64,000 bases of DNA from Paenalcaligenes sp052103955 (GTDB taxonomy: Bacteria; Pseudomonadota; Gammaproteobacteria; Burkholderiales; Burkholderiaceae_B): assembly GCA_052103955.1 (NCBI GenBank), contig JBQELO010000003.1, positions 124,001-188,000 on the forward strand, written 5' to 3'. The stretch's first letter is position 1; each line of letters opens with the position of its first letter. Made by a program: the position numbers and the translations under genes. Below are positions 32,229-40,562 of this stretch, in pieces. Under the pieces are notes generated by a model, which saw only the letters and a list, made by a program, of their open reading frames with translations, searched no databases and was not told where the DNA came from.

Positions 32229-32612
32229 ATGCGACAACAGTACCACTTCCGCTCCATAGGCTCAGACACCCATATCTGGGACGTGAATAAACTGCTCACA
32301 TCCACCCAGTCACTACCCGTGGAAAACGTGCCATTGGATGCCATACAAGAACTAAACGAAGCCTACTGGTATGACATAGGGGGAGATACACCTACGTGTC
32401 GCTCTATCGCCAGCCATATGGCTCTAGTGCAAGCAGCCGATTTAGCCTACCCCATTTTGCTGTGCCCTGCGGGTAAAGTCATTGATGGCATGCATAGGGT
32501 AGTCAAAGCGTTACTGCTTAAACACCCCCACATCCAAGCCATACGATTACCCTCATTACCAACGCCAGACTTTGTGAATGTTTCGCCTGATGACCTACGA
32601 TATGACGACTAA
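32229..32612 (+). CDS. ParB-like nuclease-fold protein, 127 aa
   Basis: The motif CPAGKVIDGMHRVVKALLLK resembles the GxxRxxA box II of ParB/Srx-fold proteins, where a nucleotide (often CTP or ATP) is bound. Total length 127 aa is much less than chromosomal ParB, and no helix-turn-helix is seen. Position is four bases after the previous gene, suggesting co-translation. Function unknown; not the chromosomal partition protein. Confidence 0.55.
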   Translation: MRQQYHFRSIGSDTHIWDVNKLLTSTQSLPVENVPLDAIQELNEAYWYDIGGDTPTCRSIASHMALVQAADLAYPILLCPAGKVIDGMHRVVKALLLKHPHIQAIRLPSLPTPDFVNVSPDDLRYDD

Positions 32613-32635
32613 CTCATAAGTAATCGTCTGCCCAT

Positions 32636-32667
32636 AAAAAAAGCTGCCTAGTTGGCAGCTTCTTTTT
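32636..32667. terminator. bidirectional terminator
   Basis: A-run, AAGCTGCC-TAGTT-GGCAGCTT and T-run. It can stop the plus-strand VasI/ParB-like unit and the minus-strand 39-aa ORF. Confidence 0.88.
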
Positions 32668-32694
32668 CATGGTTTCGTTTTGTCTCATATACAC

Positions 32695-32814
32695 TCAATG
32701 CCTGTTACGGTACATTTTTACACAGCACGCTAGGGCGAAGGCCATCAGTACAATAGCCAAATCAATGCCTATAACCCGCATCCATAATTCCCACCAACCG
32801 GAGGATAAAAACAT
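32695..32814 (-). CDS. small single-helix membrane protein, 39 aa
   Basis: MFLSSGWWELWMRVIGIDLA followed by a hydrophobic stretch and the basic end KMYRNRH. One membrane helix (about residues 14-33) with a C-terminal positive patch. AGGTAAG precedes the ATG, and a terminator starts 28 bases after the stop. Candidate small protein; no homology recalled. Confidence 0.45.
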   Translation of the reverse strand: MFLSSGWWELWMRVIGIDLAIVLMAFALACCVKMYRNRH

Positions 32815-33076
32815 ATTCTTACCTATCATGTAACCATATCAATCAGATATGTTCAAACCTTACCACCAAAACAAATAGCCATATTGATAAATAACAAGCA
32901 AACCATATAAAAGCAGTAACAATAAAAAAACCGCCACACCAATTGTTAATAATCTATTACTAAAACAAACACTGAATTGATAATATTTGTTAATTTCCAT
33001 AGTTAATAAAAAAACAAAACAAAGTAGCTCAATAATTGATTAGTAGAATAGTTCCCCATCACCCAAGAAGAGTATT

Positions 33077-33484
33077 GTGACCCGTATCAACTGTATCCCT
33101 GTAGAAGAGCTAAGCGGTCCCCACCTTGTGGCCGAGTATCGTGAGCTGCCCCGCGTATTTGCCCTAGCAGAAAAGTCCGTAAAGCGTGCAAAGCTTATAC
33201 AACCCGAGGCTTACACACTAGGTAAAGGCCATGTACTTTTTTTCTATACGCGACTTGGTTACCTACAGAAGCGGCATGCAGCTCTGATCGCCGAGATGAA
33301 ACGTAGGGGCTATAACCCATCATTTTCTGGCGTAAAACGCGAAGACTATCCTCTTATTCCTGAACACTACTGGAACGATTGGACCCCTACTAAAGTCGCA
33401 ATAGAAATCAATAAGCAACGAATAAAAGAACGAGAAGCAGCTTCATTAATTAAAAAACAAGAAAACAAAAAACCGTCTTTATAA
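33077..33484 (+). CDS. denV: T4 DenV-type pyrimidine-dimer DNA glycosylase
   Basis: A 135-aa protein collinear with T4 endonuclease V: the start MTRINCIPVEEL, LVAEYRELPRVF, LGKGHVLFFYTRLGYLQKRH, and a C-terminal basic helix. After Met removal the N-terminal Thr would be the catalytic amine, and the Glu in AEYRELPRVF matches the active-site Glu23. The enzyme cuts the glycosyl bond at cyclobutane pyrimidine dimers, then the backbone. GTG start with AAGAAGAG upstream. The 260 bases upstream are strongly AT-rich, unlike the core genome, so horizontal acquisition is plausible. T4-like homologues exist in some bacteria. Confidence 0.9.
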   Translation: MTRINCIPVEELSGPHLVAEYRELPRVFALAEKSVKRAKLIQPEAYTLGKGHVLFFYTRLGYLQKRHAALIAEMKRRGYNPSFSGVKREDYPLIPEHYWNDWTPTKVAIEINKQRIKEREAASLIKKQENKKPSL

Positions 33485-33493
33485 AAAGACGGT
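33465..33493 (-). terminator. terminator of FAD oxidoreductase gene
   Basis: Minus-strand ACCGTCTTT-TTAT-AAAGACGGT followed by TTTTTTG. It overlaps the 3' end of denV on the other strand. Confidence 0.75.
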
Positions 33494-33536
33494 CGTTATA
33501 AGAATGCATCATCGAGTTATTTAAAATAAAAATGTA

Positions 33537-34583
33537 TCACTGGAGACTTGCCAATACATCCTCTACTGATAACCTTGCTAAGTAAGGCCCTAAAATAACT
33601 CCTGGGTGCGCTACTGTCGCATATAAACCCTGTATTTCAGAAAAACTCTGTCTATAGGGCATCCCGCTTTCTGTTAGCGGTCGCCATGCACCAGCCATAG
33701 CGCGCAAGGTTAACGTGGACTCAGGAGCAATAAGCTGCTCAAGACGTTTCTGAACGCTTAGCACTAAGGCATCCAACCCTGCTTCGCCTTCCTCTGGGTA
33801 ATCAGTCGCTACAACGATGCCGCCTTGAGGGTCTGGACGCAGCTCTATGTCATCAGCACACACAAGATGCCTAACCGCTTGACCAGTGCTTTGCCATCGC
33901 ATCAATACGGCCGGCGCCTCCCAAAGAGGTGCTGTAATATCGTGCAAAGACAGCAGGTCTTTAGCCGCTATACCATTTGCCAGCATTACTCGATCTGCCA
34001 GCACATCCCCCACGGGGGTTTGCACACCTATAACCCTACCCTCACACGTTAATAGGCGCTCTACAACCACGTTATAGCGCACCTCCGCACCCAATGCCTG
34101 CGCAGCCTGTAAAAGCTGCTGTGTCAGCGCTATAGGCTCAAGAGCGAAATCATCCGGAGCCCATGCTGCACAGTTAGGCAATGCACATAACCGAGGCTCT
34201 AGCTTCCGAATAGCTTGCTGGTCTATTAACCTCATCACCACACCTGCTGCCGTTTGTTCTGCAACCAACGTAGCGGTTTCATGCTCGCTGTCACACCACA
34301 CTAGTGCTCCCTTAGCGGCATAAGGTAAACCTCCTAACTCACGTTCAAACGCCACAAACTCACTCAATGCTTGCTGTTTGAAAGCAAAGGCCTCTGGAGC
34401 CTCTGAGGGCAATGCACTGGCAGTCCCTACCCAGCCGTATGACCAATGCGTGGCACCACGCGCAGGCTCGGCATGCTGTTCCAGCACAGTAACCCCGACA
34501 CAAGCTTTGGCTAGGTTCCAGGCTATGCAAGCCCCCATGATCCCGCCACCTACTACTACAACCTTTGGAGCAGGATGTATCAT
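33537..34583 (-). CDS. FAD-dependent D-amino-acid-dehydrogenase-like oxidoreductase
   Basis: A 348-aa DAO-family flavoenzyme. The Rossmann FAD motif VVVVGGGIMGACIAWNLA (GxGxxG) is at residues 9-26 and a second conserved segment AGAWRPLTESGMPY near the C-terminus. It resembles DadA-like or glycine/sarcosine-oxidase-like enzymes, which oxidise amino or imino acids; the substrate is not clear. AAGGAA precedes the ATG. It stands alone, converging with denV. Confidence 0.8.
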   Translation of the reverse strand: MIHPAPKVVVVGGGIMGACIAWNLAKACVGVTVLEQHAEPARGATHWSYGWVGTASALPSEAPEAFAFKQQALSEFVAFERELGGLPYAAKGALVWCDSEHETATLVAEQTAAGVVMRLIDQQAIRKLEPRLCALPNCAAWAPDDFALEPIALTQQLLQAAQALGAEVRYNVVVERLLTCEGRVIGVQTPVGDVLADRVMLANGIAAKDLLSLHDITAPLWEAPAVLMRWQSTGQAVRHLVCADDIELRPDPQGGIVVATDYPEEGEAGLDALVLSVQKRLEQLIAPESTLTLRAMAGAWRPLTESGMPYRQSFSEIQGLYATVAHPGVILGPYLARLSVEDVLASLQ

Positions 34584-34657
34584 GCTAACTATTCCTTTCT
34601 GTTATTTTCTATATAGGCAGGCATTCTAAAAAGCCAGCCTTACCGGGTCAATGCATT

Positions 34658-35197
34658 ATGACGACTCTTGCACAACTAGGCCCACGCCTCTGCATCATAG
34701 GCCCATCTAACAGTGGAAAATCTACGTTAGCCGCTGCCATCAGCCAAAAAATACATTGCCCGCTTACGCATCTGGATCAGCTCTACCATCAACCGCATAG
34801 CAATTGGGTACCTAGAGCAACTGACGAATTTATAGCGCTGCACGATGCCGCCATTGCTGAAGAACGCTGGGTGATAGAAGGCAACTACTCTATTAGCATG
34901 CCTCAGCGCTTGGCTAGAACTACTGGATTGATTGTGATGGAAAGCTCTACAGCACTAAGCCTTGCTAGATATGTGCGTCGTAGCCTGTTTGAACCAGGCC
35001 ACATAGGGTCTTTAGCAGGTGATCAAGACAGCATCAAATGGAGCATGATCAAACATTTGGTTATCACTACACCAAAAAACAGAAAGCGCTATCAACAACT
35101 TTATCAAGACTGGAGTGGGCCAAAGCTGCTACTGGATAGCACGAGATGCGTGCAGAGAGTGTATAGAGAATGGGGGCTTGTACGGCCTACTCGGTAG
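34658..35197 (+). CDS. FlaR/adenylate-kinase-like P-loop NTPase
   Basis: A 179-aa nucleotide kinase-like protein with Walker A IGPSNSGKSTLAAAI (residues 13-27), the THLDQLYHQPHSNWV segment and EGNYSISMPQRL, typical of the FlaR-type topology modulation proteins related to adenylate kinase. Their true role is unproven. It is divergent from the oxidoreductase by 74 bases, and a terminator follows. Confidence 0.72.
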   Translation: MTTLAQLGPRLCIIGPSNSGKSTLAAAISQKIHCPLTHLDQLYHQPHSNWVPRATDEFIALHDAAIAEERWVIEGNYSISMPQRLARTTGLIVMESSTALSLARYVRRSLFEPGHIGSLAGDQDSIKWSMIKHLVITTPKNRKRYQQLYQDWSGPKLLLDSTRCVQRVYREWGLVRPTR

Positions 35198-35206
35198 GCA
35201 GATACA

Positions 35207-35236
35207 AAAAGCCTCCATAGTAATGGAGGCTTTTTA
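35207..35236. terminator. bidirectional terminator between P-loop gene and fliC
   Basis: AAAAAGCCTCCAT-AGTA-ATGGAGGCTTTTT, symmetric, serving both converging genes. Confidence 0.92.
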
Positions 35237-35286
35237 CTGCTGGGCAACCTAGGTTGCCCATCTGATCAGCTTTGCTTTCGTTAAGA

Positions 35287-36567
35287 TTAACGCAGCAAGG
35301 ACAGAACAGTTTGTGGAACTTGGTTAGCTTGTGCCAACACAGAAGTACCAGCTTGTTGCAGAATCTGTGAACGTGTCATGTTGGACACTTCAACAGCGTA
35401 GTCTGCGTCTTCGATACGTGAACGTGCTGCGGACAAGTTGTTCACAGTGTTGTTCAGGTTAGCGATAGTGGACTGGAAGCGGTTTTGAATCGCACCCAAG
35501 TGGCTACGCAGATCGTCAACTTGTTGCAAGGCAGAGTCAAGAGTGGCCAAAGGATCTTCTGTAGTAGGAGCTGTACTCAACTCAGCACCACGAGTCACTT
35601 TACCTTCGTTATCCAATTTAGCTTCAAAGTATTTCTCGCCATCTTGAATCACGTAGTCACGGTCAGAACCACTGTAAGCAAACAATTTATCTGCATCTGC
35701 GCCTGAAGGAGCGACATCTGCTTTATAAGTACTTGTACTATTCAGGGTTCCAACATCTACTGTGGTATTTACAGCCCCTAGCTCCAACTCACCAGCAGCA
35801 TTAACATCAACATCAAAAGTCACATCAGCAACAGGATTAGCCCCATCTGTTGCTCCTGTATATCTTACAAAATAACCGCCATTACCATCTGTTTCCAATG
35901 CTCCAAAACGGCCTGTACCGCTCACATCAGCCGCTTCTGTCGCTGCATGTGTAAACGCACCAACTTGACTGCCTACTTCTTTAGTAACAGCTACAGTAGT
36001 AGCTGCTGTAGTATCAACTTTACCTGTGCTAATGCTTTTAGTAACGTTGAAGTTAGCCAAATTCAACTCATGACTGTCAATTTTCTTCAAATCGATAGTA
36101 ATAGTTTCATTGTCATTAGCACCAACTTGCACAGTCAGTTTAGAAGCATCTTCGCCCAACACGTACTTACCGTTGAACTGAGTTTCTTTGGAAACACGGT
36201 TGATTTCGCTCAGGCGTTCGTTGATCTCGTTCTGGATGGATTGCAGGTCGGAATCAGAGTTGGAACCAGTGGAGGCTTGAACTGTCAGTGTACGAATACG
36301 CTGCAAGTTTTCGTTGATTTCATTCAACGAGCCTTCAGTTGTCTGAGCGATGGAGATACCGTCGTTAGCGTTACGAGCAGCTTGTGTCAGACCATTGATA
36401 TTGGCGGTGAAACGGTTAGCAATCGCTTGACCAGCAGCGTCGTCTTTTGCGCTGTTGATACGCAGACCGGAGGACAAACGCTCAATAGCGGTGCCCAGGG
36501 AGTTTTGGGATTTGGTCAGGTTGTTCTGAGAAACCAGCGCCAAGTAGTTAGTATTAATAACAGACAT
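35287..36567 (-). CDS. fliC: flagellin
   Basis: A 426-aa flagellar filament subunit. The conserved N-terminal D0/D1 helices (NTNYLALVSQNNLTKSQNSL, INSAKDDAAGQAIANRF) and C-terminal D1/D0 (ARSRIEDADYAVEVSNMTR, ending QTVLSLLR) flank a variable central domain rich in Thr, Ala and Gly (residues about 175-330) that would be surface exposed. CAGGAG precedes the ATG. No other flagellar gene lies in the window; the sigma-28-like promoter upstream fits late-class expression. Confidence 0.96.
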   Translation of the reverse strand: MSVINTNYLALVSQNNLTKSQNSLGTAIERLSSGLRINSAKDDAAGQAIANRFTANINGLTQAARNANDGISIAQTTEGSLNEINENLQRIRTLTVQASTGSNSDSDLQSIQNEINERLSEINRVSKETQFNGKYVLGEDASKLTVQVGANDNETITIDLKKIDSHELNLANFNVTKSISTGKVDTTAATTVAVTKEVGSQVGAFTHAATEAADVSGTGRFGALETDGNGGYFVRYTGATDGANPVADVTFDVDVNAAGELELGAVNTTVDVGTLNSTSTYKADVAPSGADADKLFAYSGSDRDYVIQDGEKYFEAKLDNEGKVTRGAELSTAPTTEDPLATLDSALQQVDDLRSHLGAIQNRFQSTIANLNNTVNNLSAARSRIEDADYAVEVSNMTRSQILQQAGTSVLAQANQVPQTVLSLLR

Positions 36568-36690
36568 GAATGACTCCTGTTTGAGGAAAATTGCAGCACT
36601 TAACTGCTAGTTAATCAGGAAAGCCCTGTTTAGGTAGCGCCTTAACCATCACAGCGTGTTGGGTGCTGCGCTATTTCCTGTATTAACTTG

Positions 36691-36717
36691 TTTACGACAT
36701 ACTTCACTAAAGCTTTA
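36691..36717 (-). promoter_or_regulatory. candidate sigma-28 (FliA) promoter of fliC
   Basis: Minus-strand TAAAGCTT (-35, 7 of 8 to TAAAGTTT), an exact 11-base spacer, then GTCGTAAA (-10, 5 of 8 to GCCGATAA), about 120 bases upstream of the ATG. The 402-base gap to the next gene otherwise holds only leader sequence. Confidence 0.5.
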
Positions 36718-36969
36718 GGGGCATCAAAAATATTTTTCTGCTCCACCTACGTGATCAATCTGCTAAATCCCAGTTTGAGCACGTTGCTGTTGTGATAACG
36801 GCAGCCGTTTTTTTTTCTTAAGTGCTACTGCAAAATTCCTAACCACTTTAGGATAATTCCTACAGAGGGGGCCACTGTCGTGTTCATCGCACGCGCTGAA
36901 GAGCTGACAGCCCTTCCCTCTCAGAAGTACGAGACTCTACAGGTGGCAACAAGCCCAAACACCCTACGC

Positions 36970-37503
36970 TTAAATAATGCCCCAAAAATACAGCAACGCT
37001 GGCATCAAAGCGGTAGTAACCCCCTGTACGGCCGTCATCATCCCCGTCAGCCTGCCAATAGGTAACTGGCACACCAGCAGCAAAAAGAACATAAACCACA
37101 GCACCGACCACGCCAGCCAACTAAACACCATCCAGTAGTCAAAACCCGTCACGGCAGAAAGGAAAGTCAGAATCGCCACGGGTATGCCGATAAACGGCAC
37201 TAACAAACAGAACCAGCCAAAGGCTTTACCATCAGCAGCCGTAAAGGCATTCATCGCTAACCAAAGGTAGGTCAGCACGAACAAACCAGAATAGGCAGCG
37301 GGAGCTAGACTTTCTCCGGTGGTGGTAGAACGCACTACCATCACCGTTAGCAGCACCACCCCCATAAAGCCCGTAAACAGGTTCACAACAGCGGCATCTT
37401 TAACGCCTACATGTTTACTCGCATCGGTGGAGTAACTGTTATAGATGCGCACCCCGTTTACAAACAACGTAATCCCTACAAATACTAAATAGAATTGCAG
37501 CAT
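36970..37503 (-). CDS. AmiS/UreI-family amide or urea channel
   Basis: A 177-aa six-helix membrane protein starting MLQFYLVFVGITLFVNGVRI with AAGGA upstream, typical of AmiS/UreI. The conserved segment LTYLWLAMNAF and WFCLLVPFIGIPVA line the pore in family members such as the acid-gated urea channel of Helicobacter. The frame extends 30 codons upstream, without support. No urease or amidase is nearby, so its substrate (urea or short amide) is inferred from family only. Confidence 0.85.
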   Translation of the reverse strand: MLQFYLVFVGITLFVNGVRIYNSYSTDASKHVGVKDAAVVNLFTGFMGVVLLTVMVVRSTTTGESLAPAAYSGLFVLTYLWLAMNAFTAADGKAFGWFCLLVPFIGIPVAILTFLSAVTGFDYWMVFSWLAWSVLWFMFFLLLVCQLPIGRLTGMMTAVQGVTTALMPALLYFWGII

Positions 37504-37674
37504 GGCAGCATCCTTAATGTCATGATTACTGATAAAAACACGGTCACGATCTGCATGAAAAACTCGTGATACAAACATGTTTATTCCCGGCATGATGCTA
37601 CGAGCAAAGTGACTCTTTCGGTATAAGGGATTCCCTTGCTGGTCTATCAGTGTTCACAGATTGACTTTTAAAAA

Positions 37675-37706
37675 CAAAAAGGCCCACAACACGGGTTGTG
37701 GGCCCT
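37675..37706 (-). terminator. terminator of mevalonate catabolism operon
   Basis: Minus-strand GGCCCACAAC-CCGT-GTTGTGGGCC followed by TTTTTG, 27 bases after the mvaB stop. Confidence 0.92.
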
Positions 37707-37732
37707 TCGTTTGCAGCAAACAAACGATTACC

Positions 37733-38629
37733 TTATACGGAGCATGTAGCCTGTACAAAACGGGACTGATTTTGACGCCCCAATACCTGGCTAATGTACT
37801 GCCCTGCTTTCAGCATGGCTTCTTTGTTAATACCGGTTTGTAGACCCAAACCCTCTAATAGATACACCACGTCTTCCGTTGCTACGTTGCCAGATGCTCC
37901 TTTGGCATAGGGGCAACCGCCCAACCCTGCAACAGACGCATCAAAGCTACGCAAACCCAAGTCTAAGGAAGCATAGATATTGGCAATAGCCATGCCGTAG
38001 GTGTCGTGATAATGGCCCGCCAAAGCAGCTACAGGAATCACATCACTACAGTGCTTCAACACGGTACGAATACGTTCTGGTGTACCGGTGCCGATGGTGT
38101 CACCCAGCGATACTTCGTAGCAACCCATGTCGTACAGTTTTTTAGCCACGTAAGCGACTTTGGCTGGGTCTGTTGGGCCATCGTAAGGGCAGTCCACAAT
38201 GGTAGATACATAACCACGCACTTTGATGCCCAGCGCTTTGGCTTGTGCTGCAATATCAGCAAAGCGCGCCAAGCTGTCTTCAATGGTGCTGTTAATGTTC
38301 TTTTGCACAAAGCTTTCCGACGCCGCCGTAAAGATAGACACCTCTTTACACTGTACGGCCACCGCTGCCTCAAAACCCTTTTGATTGGGTGTAAGCAAAC
38401 TGAAATCTATACCATCGGGCTTTACCAGTCGTTGGTAGAGTTCGTCGCTTTGTGCCATTTGCGGCACCCATTTAGGCGACACACACGCGCCCACTTCTAT
38501 AGCTGGAAAACCGCACTGTACTAGATGCTCTAGAAACTCCAGTCGTTGTTCCAAGGTAATAACGGCTTTCTCGTTTTGTAAGCCGTCCCTTGCGCCCACT
38601 TCAGTGAGTCTGACGTATGTATCACTCAT
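37733..38629 (-). CDS. mvaB: hydroxymethylglutaryl-CoA lyase
   Basis: Cleaves HMG-CoA into acetyl-CoA and acetoacetate. The 298-aa TIM-barrel protein has EVGARDGLQNE at the N-terminus, VRGYVSTIVDCPYDG in the middle, the metal ligands in AGHYHDTYGMA and the catalytic Cys loop AGLGGCPYAKGASGNVATED. These match HMG-CoA lyase and not 2-isopropylmalate synthase. It ends the operon mvaA, small membrane protein, permease, mvaB; the gap to the permease is one base, so expression is coupled. Confidence 0.93.
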   Translation of the reverse strand: MSDTYVRLTEVGARDGLQNEKAVITLEQRLEFLEHLVQCGFPAIEVGACVSPKWVPQMAQSDELYQRLVKPDGIDFSLLTPNQKGFEAAVAVQCKEVSIFTAASESFVQKNINSTIEDSLARFADIAAQAKALGIKVRGYVSTIVDCPYDGPTDPAKVAYVAKKLYDMGCYEVSLGDTIGTGTPERIRTVLKHCSDVIPVAALAGHYHDTYGMAIANIYASLDLGLRSFDASVAGLGGCPYAKGASGNVATEDVVYLLEGLGLQTGINKEAMLKAGQYISQVLGRQNQSRFVQATCSV

Positions 38630-38630
38630 C

Positions 38631-40013
38631 TCAACCTACCAATACCAATAAAGCTGGAACTGTCAAAATAGCCATGTAGTAACCCATGAACTGGCAGCCC
38701 GTATTAAAGCCAAAATGGCGTGATAGCATGCCGCCCACTAGACCCATGGTCAGAATAACCAACAGACCTAGAATACCACCTTCCCACAAGCTGATGACCA
38801 CAATCAGGCCCACAAAGGTGGCAATGATGGCTTCGTGACTAATACGTTTGGACACGAACAAGGCAGCACGGCGTGCATAGTTCATCGCAAATGGGTAAGC
38901 CACAATGGCGGCAATCAGCACCGACAACATACCGTAGCCTAGGAATTCCCATTGGCTTAATAAGTTGTGCAAGTTAAAAGGCTCTACGCCATCACCGCCC
39001 ACGGTATACACCGGTGGTGCATTAAACAATGGCGCTGCAGGGCCTGCTGCTACCGGGCTTAATGGCAATCCAAAGGCAACCAGCGGAATTAAGGCTTCAG
39101 CAATGTAGGTGGATTCGGTCACACCATTTTTAACCGCCAAGCTGGTGGTCAAACGTTGGTAGATTTGTTTGAAGCGCGACGCCACAAACTCCCCCAAAGC
39201 GACCGTCATCGCTACAGGGCTAAACACAAAGGTAGCACTGGAAATAACAGACGTAATAGCGGTCCATTTTACTTGCTGTTTATCCAGCACTTTGAATGGG
39301 CTTGGGAAGTAACCATCCCAGCTTTTAAGCTCTGGCGCAATAGAGAGTTGATTCACTTTTTCTCGGCGCATGTGTTTTTTACCTTGCGGGGAAAACACCG
39401 TAAACAAGTCAGCAATCAGTGGACCAATCGCAATACCCAAGAAGTAGCTCACCGACAATTTCACGTCGAACTTGGCAGTAAAACTTTGCAGAGCAATGAT
39501 CAAGCACACAAAAGGAATCAACAGCATGGTTGATGCCACTTTACCCGGCGAGAACCACGTAATCAGAATGGCAGCAAAGGCAAAAATCCACGGCGCAAAT
39601 TTAGTGATGGTGCCGCCAAACGGCGCCAACAACGAAGCAAACAACATGGCGCTAGGTACAGCGATGAAGGCAGAGATAATCGCCCCTGAAATCATCTTAC
39701 GCAAGGCAATGTGCGGCGCGCCTAGTTGACGCATGGCATTCGCATCTGACACCAATGGTGTGGCTAAGGTATCACCTGGAATCCCTAACAAGGCGGTAGG
39801 GATAGCGTGTGTCATGTGCTTAGCGATAGCTGCCGACATCCAGAAGGTAAAGACCCCCACTGGTGGTGCACCCAGCAAAATTACCAACAAAGTTAAAGGT
39901 GCTAGCGTGGTGGTTTCGTCCGTACCGGAAATCAAACCGATGGCTGAAAATAGCACCGCCCCTGCCAAACCAAAGGCAAAAGCATAGAGAAACTGCTCAA
40001 TAAAAACTTCCAT
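38631..40013 (-). CDS. TctA-family permease, probable mevalonate importer
   Basis: A 460-aa protein with about twelve membrane segments. The TctA-type signatures are visible: GLISGTDETTTLAPLTLL near residue 28, PTALLGIPGDTLATPLVSD near 75 and VAFGLPLSPVAAGPAAPLF later in the protein. Tripartite tricarboxylate transporters use a TctC binding protein, TctB and TctA. No TctC is seen here, and the 155-aa membrane protein upstream may replace TctB. Position between HMG-CoA reductase and lyase suggests that mevalonate or a related compound is the substrate, which is inference. Confidence 0.8.
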   Translation of the reverse strand: MEVFIEQFLYAFAFGLAGAVLFSAIGLISGTDETTTLAPLTLLVILLGAPPVGVFTFWMSAAIAKHMTHAIPTALLGIPGDTLATPLVSDANAMRQLGAPHIALRKMISGAIISAFIAVPSAMLFASLLAPFGGTITKFAPWIFAFAAILITWFSPGKVASTMLLIPFVCLIIALQSFTAKFDVKLSVSYFLGIAIGPLIADLFTVFSPQGKKHMRREKVNQLSIAPELKSWDGYFPSPFKVLDKQQVKWTAITSVISSATFVFSPVAMTVALGEFVASRFKQIYQRLTTSLAVKNGVTESTYIAEALIPLVAFGLPLSPVAAGPAAPLFNAPPVYTVGGDGVEPFNLHNLLSQWEFLGYGMLSVLIAAIVAYPFAMNYARRAALFVSKRISHEAIIATFVGLIVVISLWEGGILGLLVILTMGLVGGMLSRHFGFNTGCQFMGYYMAILTVPALLVLVG

Positions 40014-40028
40014 GTAAGCCTCCTATTG

Positions 40029-40496
40029 TTATTGTTGTTCTTTCTGTTTTTGCAGAAATGCGTCGTAAAGATTCAGCTCTTTAAGCTCGCGTTTGACGGA
40101 CTCAGGTACCTGCGTCACATCACCCAGCTCTCTACCCTCTTCTTTCCACTGCGCAACCAAATGGTCAAACCACTCCATGCTCTGGGCATCGGGCTGCAGA
40201 ATTTCACGTTTAGGGCTAAACATCTTGGCGCACACAAAACCAGCCAATAAGCACCCAAACAAACCAAACAACATACTGTAGGCATGGGCTAACGCAGGTT
40301 CAGATACGCGTGGCAGTAAGAACCATCTGCCCAAATAAAAAGTGGCGGTGCTCAGCACAATACCGATCAGGATGGCCTTCACTAACTGGGCATAACTAAC
40401 CGTGTCGCCCCATACTTCGACCAGATCCCCTGGTACGTCTGTTGCCGTGGATGCAGTCGTTGCGCCTGCACTGTTATTGTTCATGGTCTTCTCCAC
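40029..40496 (-). CDS. small membrane protein, putative permease partner
   Basis: A 155-aa protein with two predicted helices (about residues 37-58 and 73-91) and a charged cytoplasmic tail. It lies between mvaA and the permease, 15 bases before the permease, so a partner role like that of TctB is inferred. Sequence similarity to TctB is not evident to me. The GTG at 40496 has AAGGAG seven bases upstream; an ATG at 40484 with GGAGAAG is an alternative start. Confidence 0.6.
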   Translation of the reverse strand: MEKTMNNNSAGATTASTATDVPGDLVEVWGDTVSYAQLVKAILIGIVLSTATFYLGRWFLLPRVSEPALAHAYSMLFGLFGCLLAGFVCAKMFSPKREILQPDAQSMEWFDHLVAQWKEEGRELGDVTQVPESVKRELKELNLYDAFLQKQKEQQ

Positions 40497-40562
40497 GATG
40501 ACTCTCCTTAAAATGGTGGACCAGCCTTTTGGACCAGTCCACCAGCAAGCACTTATAGGCTA

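Noticed and set aside
36795..36820. Second sigma-28-like pair (TAAGAAAA / GCCGTTAT) upstream of fliC
   Set aside because: Spacer is off by one and distance to the ATG is 228 bases; the site at 36691-36717 fits better.
36880..37065. 61-codon plus-strand frame near the UreI gene
   Set aside because: Overlaps the strongly supported AmiS/UreI gene on the other strand and has no domain.
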